Below are positions 45,875-55,341 of a stretch of DNA of 64,000 nt, in pieces. Source of the stretch: Cellulosimicrobium funkei. GTDB taxonomy: Bacteria > Actinomycetota > Actinomycetes > Actinomycetales > Cellulomonadaceae. A model generated the notes under the pieces. That model did not search any database. It was not told where the DNA came from and worked only from the letters and a program-made list of their open reading frames with translations. Each line of letters starts with the position of its first letter. The first letter of the stretch is position 1. The stretch is taken from NCBI RefSeq assembly GCF_001019615.1, contig NZ_JNBQ01000015.1, positions 1 to 64,000 on the forward strand, given 5' to 3'. A program made the translations under genes and the position numbers.

Positions 45875-47223
45875 GACACCCTCCCCGGAGCGGCCGGGAA
45901 GGTCGCCAGGGCCTGCTCGAGGTCGGCGACCAGGTCCAGCGGGTCCTCGATCCCGATCGAGACGCGCAGCGTGCCCGGCCAGATGCCCGCGGCCGCCTGC
46001 TCCTCCGGCGAGCGCAGCACGTGGCTCGTGCTCGCGGGGTGCAGGACCAACGAGCGCACGTCTCCCAGGTGCGTCATGTGCGTGAAGAGGCGCACGCTCT
46101 CGACCACGTGCCGCGCGGCATGCTCCCCGTCGCGCAGCGTGAAGGAGAAGACCGACCCCTGGCCGTCGGGCAGGTAGCGCCGCGCGAGGTCGTGCGACGG
46201 GCTCGACGGGAGTCCCGAGTAGTCGACCGAGAGCACCTCGGGACGTCCGGCGAGCCACTCGGCCACCTCGAGCGCGACGGCGCTCTGCCGTGCCACGCGC
46301 AACGAGAGCGTCTCGACCCCCTGCGCGACGAGGAACGCCGTGAACGGCGACGGTGTCGGCCCGAGCCGCGGCGCCACGACCTCGCGCGCGTAGGCGATGC
46401 GGGCGCTCCCCCCGAAGCGCTCGACGTAGCCGGGACCGCCGAGTCGAGTCCGCTCCACGAGGTGCGGGAACAGCGCGCCCGACCGTCCGGCGTCGAACGT
46501 CCCGGCATCGACCACGACCCCGCCGAGCACCGCGCCCTGCCCGGCGAGGAACTTGCTCGCCGAGTGCACGACGACGTCCGCCCCGTGCTCGATCGGGCGC
46601 AGCAGGTACGGCGTGGCGAGCGTGTTGTCGACGACCAGCGGCAGCCCGTGAGCGTGCGCGACGCGCGCGACGGCGGCGAGGTCGACCAGGTCGTTGCGGG
46701 GGTTGGGAACCGACTCGCAGAACAGCACGCGCGTGTCGGGCGTGATCCGCCGGGCCCACTCGTCGGGGTCGTTGGCGTCCTCGACGAAGTCGGTCTCGAT
46801 CCCCAGTCGGGGCAGGTTCTCCATGAACAGCCCGCGCGTCCCCTCGTAGACGCTCGTCGCGGACAGGACGCGCTGCCCCGCGGCGACGAGGGCGAGCACC
46901 GCCACCGTGACCGCAGCCTGCCCGCTCGCCACGAGCAGCGCCTCCGCGCCTCCCTCGAGGTCCGCCACCTTGCGTTCGGCGGCGTCCGTCGTCGGGTTGC
47001 CGTGGCGGGTGTACGCGTACCCCTCGCCCGTGCCGAAGTGCGCCCCCGCCTGCTCGAAGTCGTCGAACCGGAACCCCGCCGTGAGGAAGACGGGCGTCGC
47101 GCGCGGGCGCACGCCGCCGGGACCGCACGCGGCGTCGCCCGCGTGGACCTGGCGCGTGGTGAAACCCCGCGCGGAGCCGGTGCCGACCACGGGGGTCGGC
47201 ACCTCGGTGCGGATCGGCAGCAT
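45871..47223 (-). CDS. O-acetylhomoserine (thiol)-lyase-like PLP enzyme
   Basis: The 450-residue Cys/Met-metabolism enzyme has YTRHGNPTTDAAERKVADLEG (PLP phosphate contacts), ALLVASGQAAV, VVDNTLATPYLLRPIEHGAD and the Schiff-base lysine in HSASKFLAGQG. C-terminal SLVLHPASTSH is typical of MetY. It probably combines sulfide with O-acetylhomoserine, although substrates in this family vary. The ATG at 47223 follows GAGAGG. Upstream 144 bp shows no recognised SAM riboswitch. It is co-translated with the monooxygenase, indicating a sulfur-scavenging role. Confidence 0.9.
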   Translation of the reverse strand: MLPIRTEVPTPVVGTGSARGFTTRQVHAGDAACGPGGVRPRATPVFLTAGFRFDDFEQAGAHFGTGEGYAYTRHGNPTTDAAERKVADLEGGAEALLVASGQAAVTVAVLALVAAGQRVLSATSVYEGTRGLFMENLPRLGIETDFVEDANDPDEWARRITPDTRVLFCESVPNPRNDLVDLAAVARVAHAHGLPLVVDNTLATPYLLRPIEHGADVVVHSASKFLAGQGAVLGGVVVDAGTFDAGRSGALFPHLVERTRLGGPGYVERFGGSARIAYAREVVAPRLGPTPSPFTAFLVAQGVETLSLRVARQSAVALEVAEWLAGRPEVLSVDYSGLPSSPSHDLARRYLPDGQGSVFSFTLRDGEHAARHVVESVRLFTHMTHLGDVRSLVLHPASTSHVLRSPEEQAAAGIWPGTLRVSIGIEDPLDLVADLEQALATFPAAPGRVS

Positions 47224-47367
47224 GGTCGGCCTCTCGGTGTCGCGGGACGGGGCGACACCGTACGGTCGGTCGCGCCTGACGCCACCCCCGAGCCGCGACC
47301 TTCTCACCGCACGAGACGATGTGAACGGCTCGGCCGACGTCTCCGCGCCGGTGCGGCGTGAGCGGCG

Positions 47368-48291
47368 TCAGGCGGCGACGCGCGCGGCGATCGCGTCGGC
47401 GAACCGGTCGAGCGATCCCGGCGCGAGGGCGAGGAACAGGGACGGCTCGGTGAGCTCGAGCTCGATGACGACGACGCCGCCGTCGTTGCCCGTCACGACG
47501 TCGACGCGCGCGTACAGGAAGCTCGCCACGTCCCCGCCGCCGACCGCGTCGGCCGCCGCCGCGAGCGCGCGGCGCGAGACGTCGAGCTGCTCCTCGGTCG
47601 CGGTGAACGGGCTCATCTCCTCCTGCTGGTAGAGGCCGCGGGTCGGGCGGTGCGGGCCGGTGAGGAGCGCGTTCTTGCGCACGGCGTGGGAGAACTCGCC
47701 GTCGACGAAGACGAGGCCCGTCTCGCCCGCGGTGTCGACGCTCGTCACGTACGGCTGCACCATGACCTCCCGGCCCGAGACCAGCAGGTTCTTCGCGTGC
47801 TGGATCGCGAGCCCGCGCGAGTGCGCCTCGCCGGCCTGGTACCGGCCGGTGTCCTTGGCCCCCGCGCTGACGACCGGCTTGATGACGAAGTCGCCCTGGG
47901 CGGGCAGCCGCGTGTGGATCGCGCGCGAGGACAGGTTGCGCGCCGGGTCGAGCCACAGCGTCGGGATGACGGGGATCCCCGCGCCCTCCAGCTCGCGCAG
48001 GTAGCCCTTGTCGGTGTTCCAGCGCAGCACGGCCTCCGCGTTGAGGATGCGCGGGACGCGCGTCGCCCACGCGACGAACTCGTCGCGCCGGGCCGAGTAG
48101 TCCCACGTCGAGCGCACGACGACGGCGTCGAACGCGCCCCAGTCGACGTCCGGGTCGTCCCAGACGGCGGGCTGCGCGGCGACGCCGCGGGCGTCGAGCG
48201 CGCGCACGAGCGGCGCGTCGTCGGGGTCCAGGTGCGGCAGGACGGAGCACGTCGCGAGGGCGACGCGCGGGGCGGAGGTCTCGGTCGTCAC
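47368..48291 (-). CDS. ATP-grasp domain protein
   Basis: The 307-residue protein resembles the RimK/glutathione-synthetase-like ATP-grasp group (DcsG-type): ATCSVLPHLDPDDAPLVRAL, RSTWDYSARRDEFVAW, FVIKPVVSAGAKDTGRY (ATP-binding lysine), VQPYVTSV and VVIELELTEPSLFL with metal-binding glutamates. It should ligate a carboxylate to an amine or amino acid. The substrates are unknown. GTG at 48291 is preceded six bases upstream by TAGGCT, a leaderless arrangement. Neighbouring genes give no pathway clue. Confidence 0.86.
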   Translation of the reverse strand: MTTETSAPRVALATCSVLPHLDPDDAPLVRALDARGVAAQPAVWDDPDVDWGAFDAVVVRSTWDYSARRDEFVAWATRVPRILNAEAVLRWNTDKGYLRELEGAGIPVIPTLWLDPARNLSSRAIHTRLPAQGDFVIKPVVSAGAKDTGRYQAGEAHSRGLAIQHAKNLLVSGREVMVQPYVTSVDTAGETGLVFVDGEFSHAVRKNALLTGPHRPTRGLYQQEEMSPFTATEEQLDVSRRALAAAADAVGGGDVASFLYARVDVVTGNDGGVVVIELELTEPSLFLALAPGSLDRFADAIAARVAA

Positions 48292-48390
48292 GCCCCGAGC
48301 CTAGGGGACGGGACCGTCGCGCGGGCGCCCCGGCCCCCTGTGACCCGCTCGGCCTGGGCGACGCGCCCTCGCCGCCCGTGACGTCGCGCG

Positions 48391-49971
48391 CTACAGCCCG
48401 TACTCCTCGAGGAAGCGCAGCCAGACCTCGCTCACCGTCGGGTACGACGGCACCGCGTGCCACAGGCGCCGCAGCGGGACCTCGCCCACGACGGCGATCG
48501 TCGCGGCGTGCAGCATCTCCGCCGCATCGGGGCCGACGAAGGTGGCGCCCACCACGACCTCGCGCGCGGCGTCGACGACGAGCTGGGCGCTGCCGGCGTA
48601 GTCCTCGGCGCGCACCGCGGCGCCGGAGACGTTCGCGAGGTCGTACCGCACGACCCGCACGTCGATCCCGGCCTCGCGGGCGGACGCCTCGGTGTGCCCG
48701 ACGGCCGCGACCTCGGGGCGCGTGAAGACGACCTGCGGGGACGCGACGCCGTCGGCCGTCGCCGCGAACCGCGACCACGGCTCGGGCGCGGACCCGACGG
48801 CGGGCGCCTGCTCCCCGGCGGTCGGCGCGCCGTCGGCGTCCGCGTCGCCGAAGCGGGCCGCGACGACGTCGCCCACGACCCGGCCCTGGTACTTGCCCTG
48901 GTGGGTCGTCGCGACCCGCCCGGTGACGTCGCCCGCGGCGTACAGCCAGCCGCCGGACCCCCCGACGCCGTCCGGCCCCACCCCTCGGACGAGCATCGTG
49001 TCGTCGACGTCGAGCGCGCGCCCCGGGACGAGCCCGACGGCGTCGACGCCGAGGTCCTGGGTCCGCGGGACACGACCGGTCGCGACGAGCACCCGCTCCG
49101 CGGTCACGGGCGACAGGTCCGGTGCCTTGCCGGCGCCGCCCGCGCCCCGCCGCGACCCGACGGCCGACAGCGTGAGGCGCGCCCCGCCGTCGGGCAGCGC
49201 CTCGACCGACTCGGTGCCCACGCCGAGGCGCACGTCCACGCCGAGCTCGCGGAGGGAGGCAGCCACCATCTCGCCCGCCCACGGCTCGGTCCGGCCGAGC
49301 AGGCCACCGCGCGACAGCACGGTGACGCGGGACCCGAGGTCGGTGAACGCGACGGCCATCTCGGTCGCGACCACTCCCCCGCCCACGATCACGAGCGACT
49401 CCGGCACGTCCTCCACCGCCGTCGCCTCGCGGCTCGTCCAGGGGTTCGCGTCGACGAGGCCGGGCACGTCCGGGAGCACGGGGACGCTCCCCGTCGCCAC
49501 GATCACCGCGTGCCGGGCCGCGAGCCGTCGCGTCCGCGGGAGCCCGTCCGGGTCGGCGTCGGGCTCCTCGGCGACGACCTCGACGAGGCGCGGCCCGACG
49601 ATCCGGCCCAGGCCGCGCACGAGCGTGATCCCGGCGCCCTCGACCCACGAGACCTGACCACCGTCGTCCCAGTCCGCCACCATCGCGTCGCGGCGCGCGA
49701 GGACGGCGGGGACGTCGAGCGCGTCGTCGACGCCCACCCCGGGGACGCCCCGCGCCTCGGCGCGCGCCGCGCCGGGACGCAGGAGCGTCTTCGAGGGGAT
49801 GCACGCCCAGTACGAGCACTCGCCGCCGACCAGCTCGGCCTCGACGAGCGCGACGCTCAGGCCCGTGCGCCCGGCGCGGTCGGCGGCGTTCTCCCCGACG
49901 GGTCCGCCGCCGATCACGATCACGTCGTAGGTGTCGTCGGGCGCGGTCGGCTGCTGCGGGTCGCTCGTCAT
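48391..49971 (-). CDS. Pyridine nucleotide-disulfide oxidoreductase, class I
   Basis: The 526-residue flavoprotein has the FAD motif VIGGGPVGENAA, redox-active cysteines in GGECSYWACIPSK, the NAD(P) motif VIVGGGVVATEMA, an ATGRVPRT segment and YAAGDVTG for the second FAD contact. The dimerisation domain ends HAVPSYPTVSEVW with the expected HxxPTxxE-like pattern. It resembles dihydrolipoyl dehydrogenase/mercuric reductase-like proteins but is not next to E1/E2 or mer genes, so the substrate is unknown. ATG follows GAGGA. Confidence 0.9.
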   Translation of the reverse strand: MTSDPQQPTAPDDTYDVIVIGGGPVGENAADRAGRTGLSVALVEAELVGGECSYWACIPSKTLLRPGAARAEARGVPGVGVDDALDVPAVLARRDAMVADWDDGGQVSWVEGAGITLVRGLGRIVGPRLVEVVAEEPDADPDGLPRTRRLAARHAVIVATGSVPVLPDVPGLVDANPWTSREATAVEDVPESLVIVGGGVVATEMAVAFTDLGSRVTVLSRGGLLGRTEPWAGEMVAASLRELGVDVRLGVGTESVEALPDGGARLTLSAVGSRRGAGGAGKAPDLSPVTAERVLVATGRVPRTQDLGVDAVGLVPGRALDVDDTMLVRGVGPDGVGGSGGWLYAAGDVTGRVATTHQGKYQGRVVGDVVAARFGDADADGAPTAGEQAPAVGSAPEPWSRFAATADGVASPQVVFTRPEVAAVGHTEASAREAGIDVRVVRYDLANVSGAAVRAEDYAGSAQLVVDAAREVVVGATFVGPDAAEMLHAATIAVVGEVPLRRLWHAVPSYPTVSEVWLRFLEEYGL

Positions 49972-50014
49972 GGGCCCATCCTCACGCGGTGACGCGGTCG
50001 GCGCTCAGCGGGAC

Positions 50015-50062
50015 GTCGGCGGGCTCGTCGGCGGGCTCGTCGGCGGGCTCGTCGGCGGGCTC
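50015..50062. repeat. 12-bp tandem repeat, four perfect copies
   Basis: GTCGGCGGGCTC is repeated four times without change in the 89-bp gap between two minus-strand genes. The last copy enters the stop codon of the P-loop gene at 50061. Perfect identity implies recent slippage. Confidence 0.95.
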
Positions 50063-50627
50063 AGGCGACGCGCGCCTCGTCGAGCCGGTCGAGGACCTGC
50101 CGGACGGTCTCGGCGACGGTCCACCCGGTCGTGTCGAGGTGCAGGCCGCCGGGGGTCTCCCGCGCCGCGGCCGCGAACTCGCCCGGCGTCCACTCCCCGT
50201 ACGCCTGCTTGTGCCGGGCCGCGTCGCGCGCGGCGAGCGTCGCGGCGTCGGGCGCGAGCACGACGGCGTAGCACGGGCGGGTGCGCACGCGCGCCGTGAA
50301 CCGCTCCAGGTCGGGCCCCAGGAGGATGTCCTGGACGACGGCGACCACGCCGGCCGCGGCGTACGTGTCCGCGGCCTGGGCCGCGAGCCGCTGTCGCAGG
50401 TCGAGCTGGGCGCGGGCCGCGGGCGACAGGGGCGGCGCCATCGACGCCTGACCGCTCACGACGAACCGCCGGAACAGGTCGCCGCGCACGTGCGCCGCCA
50501 GCGGGAACGTCCGCGCGAGCGCCTCGGCGACGGTCGACTTGCCCGAGGCCATCGCCCCCGTGACCACGAGGACGGGCGCCGGGGTCGCCGCGGGAGCGAC
50601 CGCGTCGGGCGGGGTCGGAGAGGTCAT
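50061..50627 (-). CDS. P-loop phosphotransferase-like protein (CPT/AAA_33 type)
   Basis: The 188-residue kinase-like protein has a Walker A VTGAMASGKSTVAEAL near residue 22, HVRGDLFRR with the catalytic-type aspartate, VVVQDILLG and a C-terminal lid region. It resembles chloramphenicol phosphotransferase-like and gluconate-kinase-like proteins. Substrate is unknown. The ATG is preceded six bases upstream by TACGGT, a leaderless arrangement. The 12-bp repeat array reaches its stop codon, so array changes could alter the C-terminus. Confidence 0.82.
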   Translation of the reverse strand: MTSPTPPDAVAPAATPAPVLVVTGAMASGKSTVAEALARTFPLAAHVRGDLFRRFVVSGQASMAPPLSPAARAQLDLRQRLAAQAADTYAAAGVVAVVQDILLGPDLERFTARVRTRPCYAVVLAPDAATLAARDAARHKQAYGEWTPGEFAAAARETPGGLHLDTTGWTVAETVRQVLDRLDEARVA

Positions 50628-50737
50628 GGCGCGACCGTACGTCGCCGGCCGTGCCCACGGCGACGGGATTGCGGCGCGAGGAGTCGTCGGCGCGGCGAGG
50701 GCGGCAGCGCGCGCGTCGACCGGACCACCGGACGCGC

Positions 50738-50772
50738 GGACACCCCCGGTCCGACCGGACCGGGGGGTGTCC
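50738..50772. terminator. Terminator after the acetate symporter
   Basis: GGACACCCCCGGTCCG pairs with its complement at 50756-50772 with one bulged base and a one- to three-base loop. It lies 26 bp beyond the symporter stop (minus strand), in a 170-bp gap with no gene. Confidence 0.65.
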
Positions 50773-50797
50773 TCGTGGGGAGCGGAGGAGCGTCCCG

Positions 50798-52444
50798 CTA
50801 GTGCGTGACCGCCTTCTCGGCCCCCGCGCCCGTGAGCGAGCGGACCTCCATCTCGGCGAACTTCTCCGGGTGCGGCTTCTCCTTGCTGAGCAGCGTCCCG
50901 AGGATCCCCAGCAGGAACGCGAGCGGGATGGAGACGATGCCGGGGTTGCTCAGCGGGAAGATCGCGAAGTCGATGTCGGTGTTCTTGATCATCGACAGGC
51001 TCGCGCCGGTGACCGGGTCGACCTTGCCGGACACGACCGGCGAGAACGCGATGAGCACGACGCACGAGACGAGCCCGCCGTACATGCTCCACAGCGCCCC
51101 GGACGTGTTGAACCGCTTCCAGAACAGCGAGTAGAGGATCGTCGGGAGGTTCGCGCTCGCGGCGACCGCGAACGCGAGCGCCACGAGGAACGCCACGTTC
51201 TGGCCCTGGGCGAAGATGCCGCCGAGGATCGCGAGGATCCCGATGACGACGACGGTGATGCGCGCGACCTTGACCTCGCCGTCGGGCTTCACCTCGCCCC
51301 GCTTGATGACGTTCGCGTAGATGTCGTGCGCGAAGCTCGCCGCCGCGGTGATCGTCAGTCCCGCCACGACGGCGAGGATCGTCGCGAACGCGACGGCGGA
51401 GATGAAGCCGAGCAGGATCTCCCCGCCGAGCGCGAACGCGAGCAGCGGCGCCGCCGAGTTCACTCCGCCTGGTGCGGCGCTGATCGTCTCCGGTCCCACG
51501 AGCGCCCCGGCGCCGTACCCCAGCACGAGCGTGAACAGGTAGAAGATGCCGATGAGCCAGATCGCCCAGACGACCGAGCGACGGGCCTCCTTGGCCGAGG
51601 GCACGGTGTAGAAGCGCATGAGCACGTGCGGCAGCCCGGCCGTGCCGAGCACGAGGGCCAGGGCGAGCGAGAGGAAGTCGAGCTTGGTCGTGCCCGTCGC
51701 GCCGTACTGCTTGCCCGGCTCGATGAGCGCCTCGCCGCCGGCGCCCGCCTTGTCGATCGCACCCTGGAGCAGGTCGGAGAGGTTGAAGCCGAACTTGGCG
51801 AGCACCCAGACCGTCATGACGGCGGCGCCCGCGATGAGCAGCACGGCCTTGATGATCTGCACCCACGTGGTGCCCTTCATGCCGCCGACCAGCACGTAGA
51901 GGATCATGAGCGCGCCCACGACCGCGACGACGACGCTCTGCCCCGCCGTCGAGGAGACGCCGAGCAGGAGGGCCACGAGCCCGCCGGCCCCCGCCATCTG
52001 GGCGAGCAGGTAGAAGAACACGACGGCCAGGGTCGCGAGGGCGGCCGCCATGCGCACGGGGCGCTGCTTGAGCCGGAACGACAGCACGTCGGCCATCGTG
52101 AACTTCCCGGTGTTGCGCAGCAGCTCGGCGACGAGCAGCAGCGCGACGAGCCACGCGACGAGGAACCCGATCGAGTAGAGGAAGCCGTCGTACCCGTTGA
52201 TCGCGATGGCGCCGCAGATCCCGAGGAAGCTCGCCGCGGAGAGGTAGTCGCCCGCGATGGCGGTGCCGTTCTGCGGGCCGGTGAACGAGCGCCCGCCCGC
52301 GTAGTAGTCCGCGGCGGACTTGTTCTGCCGCGACGCGCGCAGCACGATGACGAGCGTCACGGCGACGAAGACGCCGAAGATCGCGACGTTGACGACCGGG
52401 TTCCCGACGTCGGTGGCCTCCGCGGCCAGGAGGTGAGCGCTCAC
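50798..52444 (-). CDS. actP: Cation/acetate symporter ActP
   Basis: The 548-residue sodium:solute symporter has about thirteen transmembrane segments with SADYYAGGRSFTGPQNGTAIAGDYLSAASFLG near residue 45 and GLPHVLMRFYTVPSAKEAR in the middle, both characteristic of ActP. It imports acetate and other short monocarboxylates. GTG at 52444 overlaps the stop of the DUF485 gene (GTGA), the usual yjcH-actP layout. A TAG stop and hairpin end the operon. Confidence 0.94.
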   Translation of the reverse strand: MSAHLLAAEATDVGNPVVNVAIFGVFVAVTLVIVLRASRQNKSAADYYAGGRSFTGPQNGTAIAGDYLSAASFLGICGAIAINGYDGFLYSIGFLVAWLVALLLVAELLRNTGKFTMADVLSFRLKQRPVRMAAALATLAVVFFYLLAQMAGAGGLVALLLGVSSTAGQSVVVAVVGALMILYVLVGGMKGTTWVQIIKAVLLIAGAAVMTVWVLAKFGFNLSDLLQGAIDKAGAGGEALIEPGKQYGATGTTKLDFLSLALALVLGTAGLPHVLMRFYTVPSAKEARRSVVWAIWLIGIFYLFTLVLGYGAGALVGPETISAAPGGVNSAAPLLAFALGGEILLGFISAVAFATILAVVAGLTITAAASFAHDIYANVIKRGEVKPDGEVKVARITVVVIGILAILGGIFAQGQNVAFLVALAFAVAASANLPTILYSLFWKRFNTSGALWSMYGGLVSCVVLIAFSPVVSGKVDPVTGASLSMIKNTDIDFAIFPLSNPGIVSIPLAFLLGILGTLLSKEKPHPEKFAEMEVRSLTGAGAEKAVTH

Positions 52445-52791
52445 AGCTCGTCCTCCTCGATCTCCCGGCGCAGCTCGTCGGCCGCGGCGTCGAAGCGCTT
52501 GTTGGCCCAGCGCGCGTAGATCATGGTGATCGCGAACGTGGACACGAACTGGCCGAGGCCGAAGAGCAGCCCGACCGTGATGTTCCCCCACACCCGGATG
52601 CTCATGAAGTCGTGCGCGTAGTTCGCCAGCAGGACGTAGACGAAGTACCACACGAGGAACAGCGCGGTCATCGGGAACACGAAGTTCCGGAAGCGTCTGC
52701 GCAGGTCCTGGAACTCGGGCGAGCGTTGCACGCGCTGGTAGTCGGTCTCTTCGGCGGGCCCCGTTCCGGGGCCGGCCGTCACGTCGGTCAT
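52441..52791 (-). CDS. DUF485 membrane protein (YjcH-like)
   Basis: The 116-residue protein has two transmembrane segments (FVFPMTALFLVWYFVYVLLA and ITVGLLFGLGQFVSTFAITMIYA) and the family feature RRRFRNFVFP. DUF485 proteins accompany ActP-type symporters and probably act as small partners. A GGAGG ribosome-binding site precedes the ATG, and translation couples to actP through a 4-bp overlap. Confidence 0.93.
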   Translation of the reverse strand: MTDVTAGPGTGPAEETDYQRVQRSPEFQDLRRRFRNFVFPMTALFLVWYFVYVLLANYAHDFMSIRVWGNITVGLLFGLGQFVSTFAITMIYARWANKRFDAAADELRREIEEDEL

Positions 52792-52976
52792 GACGCCTCC
52801 GTTGGCTCATTCCGTGGACTGACACAGAGCCCGCACCCGCAGACGGCCACCTGTCGACGCGACCGCACGCGACGCTGCGTGCCCGGGGCGACGTTCCGCC
52901 CCCGGCACAATGTGCCGTAGATCACTTCTGTCCGCAAGAACCGGGCGCGGTCGGTCGGCCGCCGGCCCTCGACGCG

Positions 52977-53813
52977 TCAGACGCGCACGTACTCCAGGTC
53001 GGTGATGGCGCGGCCGGCGTTCTCGCCCTTGCGCTCGAACCCGGTGAGCACGCGGCCCTCGAAGCGCGGCGCCACGCCGCGCGGGCCGTGGACGTTGCGC
53101 AGCCCGGGCGCGGCGTCGAGCACGTCGATCATCTGCTCCGCGTACTCGGCCCAGTCGGTGGCGAGCCGGAGCCTGCCACCGGGCCGGCCGTCGTCGTCCT
53201 CCCCGGGGGCCCGCAGCACGCGCTCGGCGAGCGCCGCGAACGACGGCGTCACGAGGCGGCGCTTGTGGTGGCGTGACTTGTGCCAGGGGTCGGGGAAGAA
53301 CACCCACAGCTCGTCGACGCTCCCTGCGGGCAGCGTCGTGGCCAGCAGCTCGGCCGCGTTCGCCTGGACCAGGCGCACGTTCGTCAGGTCGCGCTGGGAC
53401 GCGCGCAGCACGGTCTGCGCGAGGCCCGGGGTGTAGACCTCGACGGCGAGGAAGTCGGTGCCCGGATCGCGCTCGGCCGCGGCGACCACGGCCTCGCCCT
53501 GGCCCGAGCCGATCTCCACGACGAGGCGTCCGCCGCGGCCGAAGGCGCCCACGACGTCGAGCACGTACGCCGGGTCCACCGACGTCCGCGCCACGTCACG
53601 CGGCACGTCGACGACGTAGCGGTCGCCGTACGCGTCCCACGCCCGCTGCTGACGCGGTGCCAGGCGCCCGCTGCGCCGCACGAACGACACGGGCTGGGTC
53701 CGGTAGCGCGGACGGGCGACGTCGTCCGAGAGGTCGGCCGCGTCGTCGCCGGGCGTCGCGCGCGGCGCGCCGGTCAGGTGGGCGTCGAGGGTCTCGGGGA
53801 TCGGTTCGGGCAC
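52977..53813 (-). CDS. trmB: tRNA (guanine-N7-)-methyltransferase
   Basis: The 278-residue enzyme methylates G46 in the variable loop of tRNAs. SAM-binding motif VVEIGSGQGEAVV (about residue 96), DFLAVEVY, NAAELL, and the family hallmark FFPDPWHKSRHHKRRL are present. The first 60 residues are an actinobacterial N-terminal extension. GTG at 53813 is preceded six bases upstream by TACCCT, so the transcript is probably leaderless. Confidence 0.95.
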   Translation of the reverse strand: MPEPIPETLDAHLTGAPRATPGDDAADLSDDVARPRYRTQPVSFVRRSGRLAPRQQRAWDAYGDRYVVDVPRDVARTSVDPAYVLDVVGAFGRGGRLVVEIGSGQGEAVVAAAERDPGTDFLAVEVYTPGLAQTVLRASQRDLTNVRLVQANAAELLATTLPAGSVDELWVFFPDPWHKSRHHKRRLVTPSFAALAERVLRAPGEDDDGRPGGRLRLATDWAEYAEQMIDVLDAAPGLRNVHGPRGVAPRFEGRVLTGFERKGENAGRAITDLEYVRV

Positions 53814-53874
53814 CGCACCAGGGTACGGGCGCCTCGCGCGAGGGCGTACCGCGCGAGGCGCCCTGCGGCGTCCG

Positions 53875-55185
53875 TCAGACGTACGACGCGTATGCCGGCA
53901 GGTCGAGGACGCCGTTGCCCGACAGCCCGAGGACGATCACCTCGGGCTCGGTCGCCGCGCGCGCGTGCGCGACCGCGGCCGCGACGGCGTGCGTCGACTC
54001 GGGCGCCGGGATGATGCCCTCGCTGCGCGCGAAGAGCGTCCCGGCGGTGAACGCCTCGTCCTGGTCGACGGCGATCGCGTCCATGAGCCCGAGGTTCACC
54101 GCGTGCGACACCATCGGCGACATGCCGTGGTAGCGCAGCCCGCCCGCGTGGATCGCCGGGGGGACGAAGTCCTTGCCGAGCGTGTGCATCTTGAGCAGCG
54201 GTGTGAGGCCCGCGACGTCACCGAAGTCGTAGCGGTACTCGCCCTGGGTCAGCGACGGGCACGCGGCGGGCTCGCACGCGACGAGCCGCGTCGTCGTGCC
54301 CTCGCGCAGGTTGCGACCCAGGAACGGGAACGTCAGGCCCGCGAGGTTGGACCCGCCGCCCGCGCACCCGAACACCACGTCGGGCGCGCCCTCGCCCGCC
54401 TCGTCGAGCTGGACGAGCGCCTCCTGGCCGATGACGCTCTGGTGCAGCATGACGTGGTTGAGCACGCTCCCCAGCGCGTAGTGCGCCGCGGGGTCCTTGG
54501 CCGCGGTCTCCACGGCCTCGCTGATCGCCATGCCGAGCGACCCGGTCGTCTCCGGGTCGGCGGCGAGCATCGCGCGCCCGGCCTCGGTGAGGTCCGACGG
54601 CGACGGGTGGCAGATCCCGCCGTAGACCTCCATCTGCGCACGGCGGTACGGCTTGGAGTCGTAGGACGCACGCACCTGCCACACCTCGACGTCGAGCCCG
54701 AGGAGCGCGCCCGCGAACGACAGCGAGGCGCCCCACTGGCCCGCGCCCGTCTCGGTCGTGAGCTTCGTCGTGCCCTCGAGCGCGTTGTAGTACGCCTGCG
54801 CGACCGCGGTGTTCGGCTTGTGCGAGCCGACCGGGCTCACGCCCTCGTACTTGTAGTAGATCCGGGCCGGGGTGCCCAGGGCCCGCTCGAGGCGTCGCGC
54901 GCGCACGAGCGGAGACGGCCGCCACAGCGCGTAGATCTCCCGGATCGTCTGCGGGATCTCGACGTAGCGCTCGGTCGTCACCTCCTGCTGGACGAGCGCG
55001 AGCGGGAACAGCGGCGCGAGGTCGTCGGGCGTGAGGGGCTCGCGCGTGCCGGGGTGCAGGTGCGGCGGCACGGGCTCGGGCAGGTCCGCGGCGAGGTTGT
55101 ACCAGTGCGTCGGGACGGTCGAGGGCACCTCGGCGCCGGTCGGCTCGAGAGACCGGACGGGGACGGGAGACTGCTGTGTCGTCAT
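53875..55185 (-). CDS. TrpB2-type tryptophan synthase beta chain
   Basis: The 436-residue PLP enzyme matches the long TrpB2 group: [25 protein letters not shown] with the Schiff-base lysine, [20 protein letters not shown] and [12 protein letters not shown]. It should condense indole with serine to tryptophan. No trpA is adjacent, as is usual for stand-alone TrpB2, which may salvage indole. Regulation is unusually clear: a leader peptide with two Trp codons and competing hairpins precede the gene. The ATG has GGAG nine bases upstream. Confidence 0.93.
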   Translation of the reverse strand: MTTQQSPVPVRSLEPTGAEVPSTVPTHWYNLAADLPEPVPPHLHPGTREPLTPDDLAPLFPLALVQQEVTTERYVEIPQTIREIYALWRPSPLVRARRLERALGTPARIYYKYEGVSPVGSHKPNTAVAQAYYNALEGTTKLTTETGAGQWGASLSFAGALLGLDVEVWQVRASYDSKPYRRAQMEVYGGICHPSPSDLTEAGRAMLAADPETTGSLGMAISEAVETAAKDPAAHYALGSVLNHVMLHQSVIGQEALVQLDEAGEGAPDVVFGCAGGGSNLAGLTFPFLGRNLREGTTTRLVACEPAACPSLTQGEYRYDFGDVAGLTPLLKMHTLGKDFVPPAIHAGGLRYHGMSPMVSHAVNLGLMDAIAVDQDEAFTAGTLFARSEGIIPAPESTHAVAAAVAHARAATEPEVIVLGLSGNGVLDLPAYASYV

Positions 55186-55292
55186 TCTGGGGGCTCCAGC
55201 TCAGGTACGGCCGCTGGGCCGACGACGTGTGCTCCGGGGTCCGCCGAGGCCGCCCACGTCGTCGGGGCACGGCCGGTCGAGGTCACCGGCCG
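55186..55292 (-). promoter_or_regulatory. Attenuator-type leader RNA of the trpB2 gene
   Basis: After the leader peptide stop, segment ACGGCCGGT can pair either with CCGGCCG inside the peptide coding region or with ACCGGCCGT further on, so the two foldings exclude each other. A third element pairs CCGACGACGTG (55255-55265, minus sense) with CACGTCGTCGG (55219-55229), 11 bp. There is no clear T-tract, so the switch could act by termination or on ribosome access. Confidence 0.65.
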
Positions 55293-55334
55293 TCAGGCGG
55301 CCGGCCACCAGAGGGTCACGGACGGGTGCGTCAC
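55293..55334 (-). CDS. Trp-rich leader peptide (13 residues) of trpB2
   Basis: GTG at 55334 opens a 13-codon frame, MTHPSVTLWWPAA, with two adjacent tryptophan codons and a TGA stop 107 bp before the trpB2 start. TAGGGT ends seven bases before the GTG, the leaderless arrangement seen repeatedly in this window. Two Trp in 13 residues directly before a tryptophan biosynthesis gene is the hallmark of ribosome-mediated attenuation: stalling at low charged tRNA-Trp would favour the read-through folding. Confidence 0.75.
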   Translation of the reverse strand: MTHPSVTLWWPAA

Positions 55335-55341
55335 GAGGCCG

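Noticed and set aside
47224-47367. SAM riboswitch or cysteine leader peptide before the MetY-like gene
   Set aside because: None of the conserved SAM-I, SAM-II or SAM-IV core segments and no Cys- or Met-rich short frame could be recognised.
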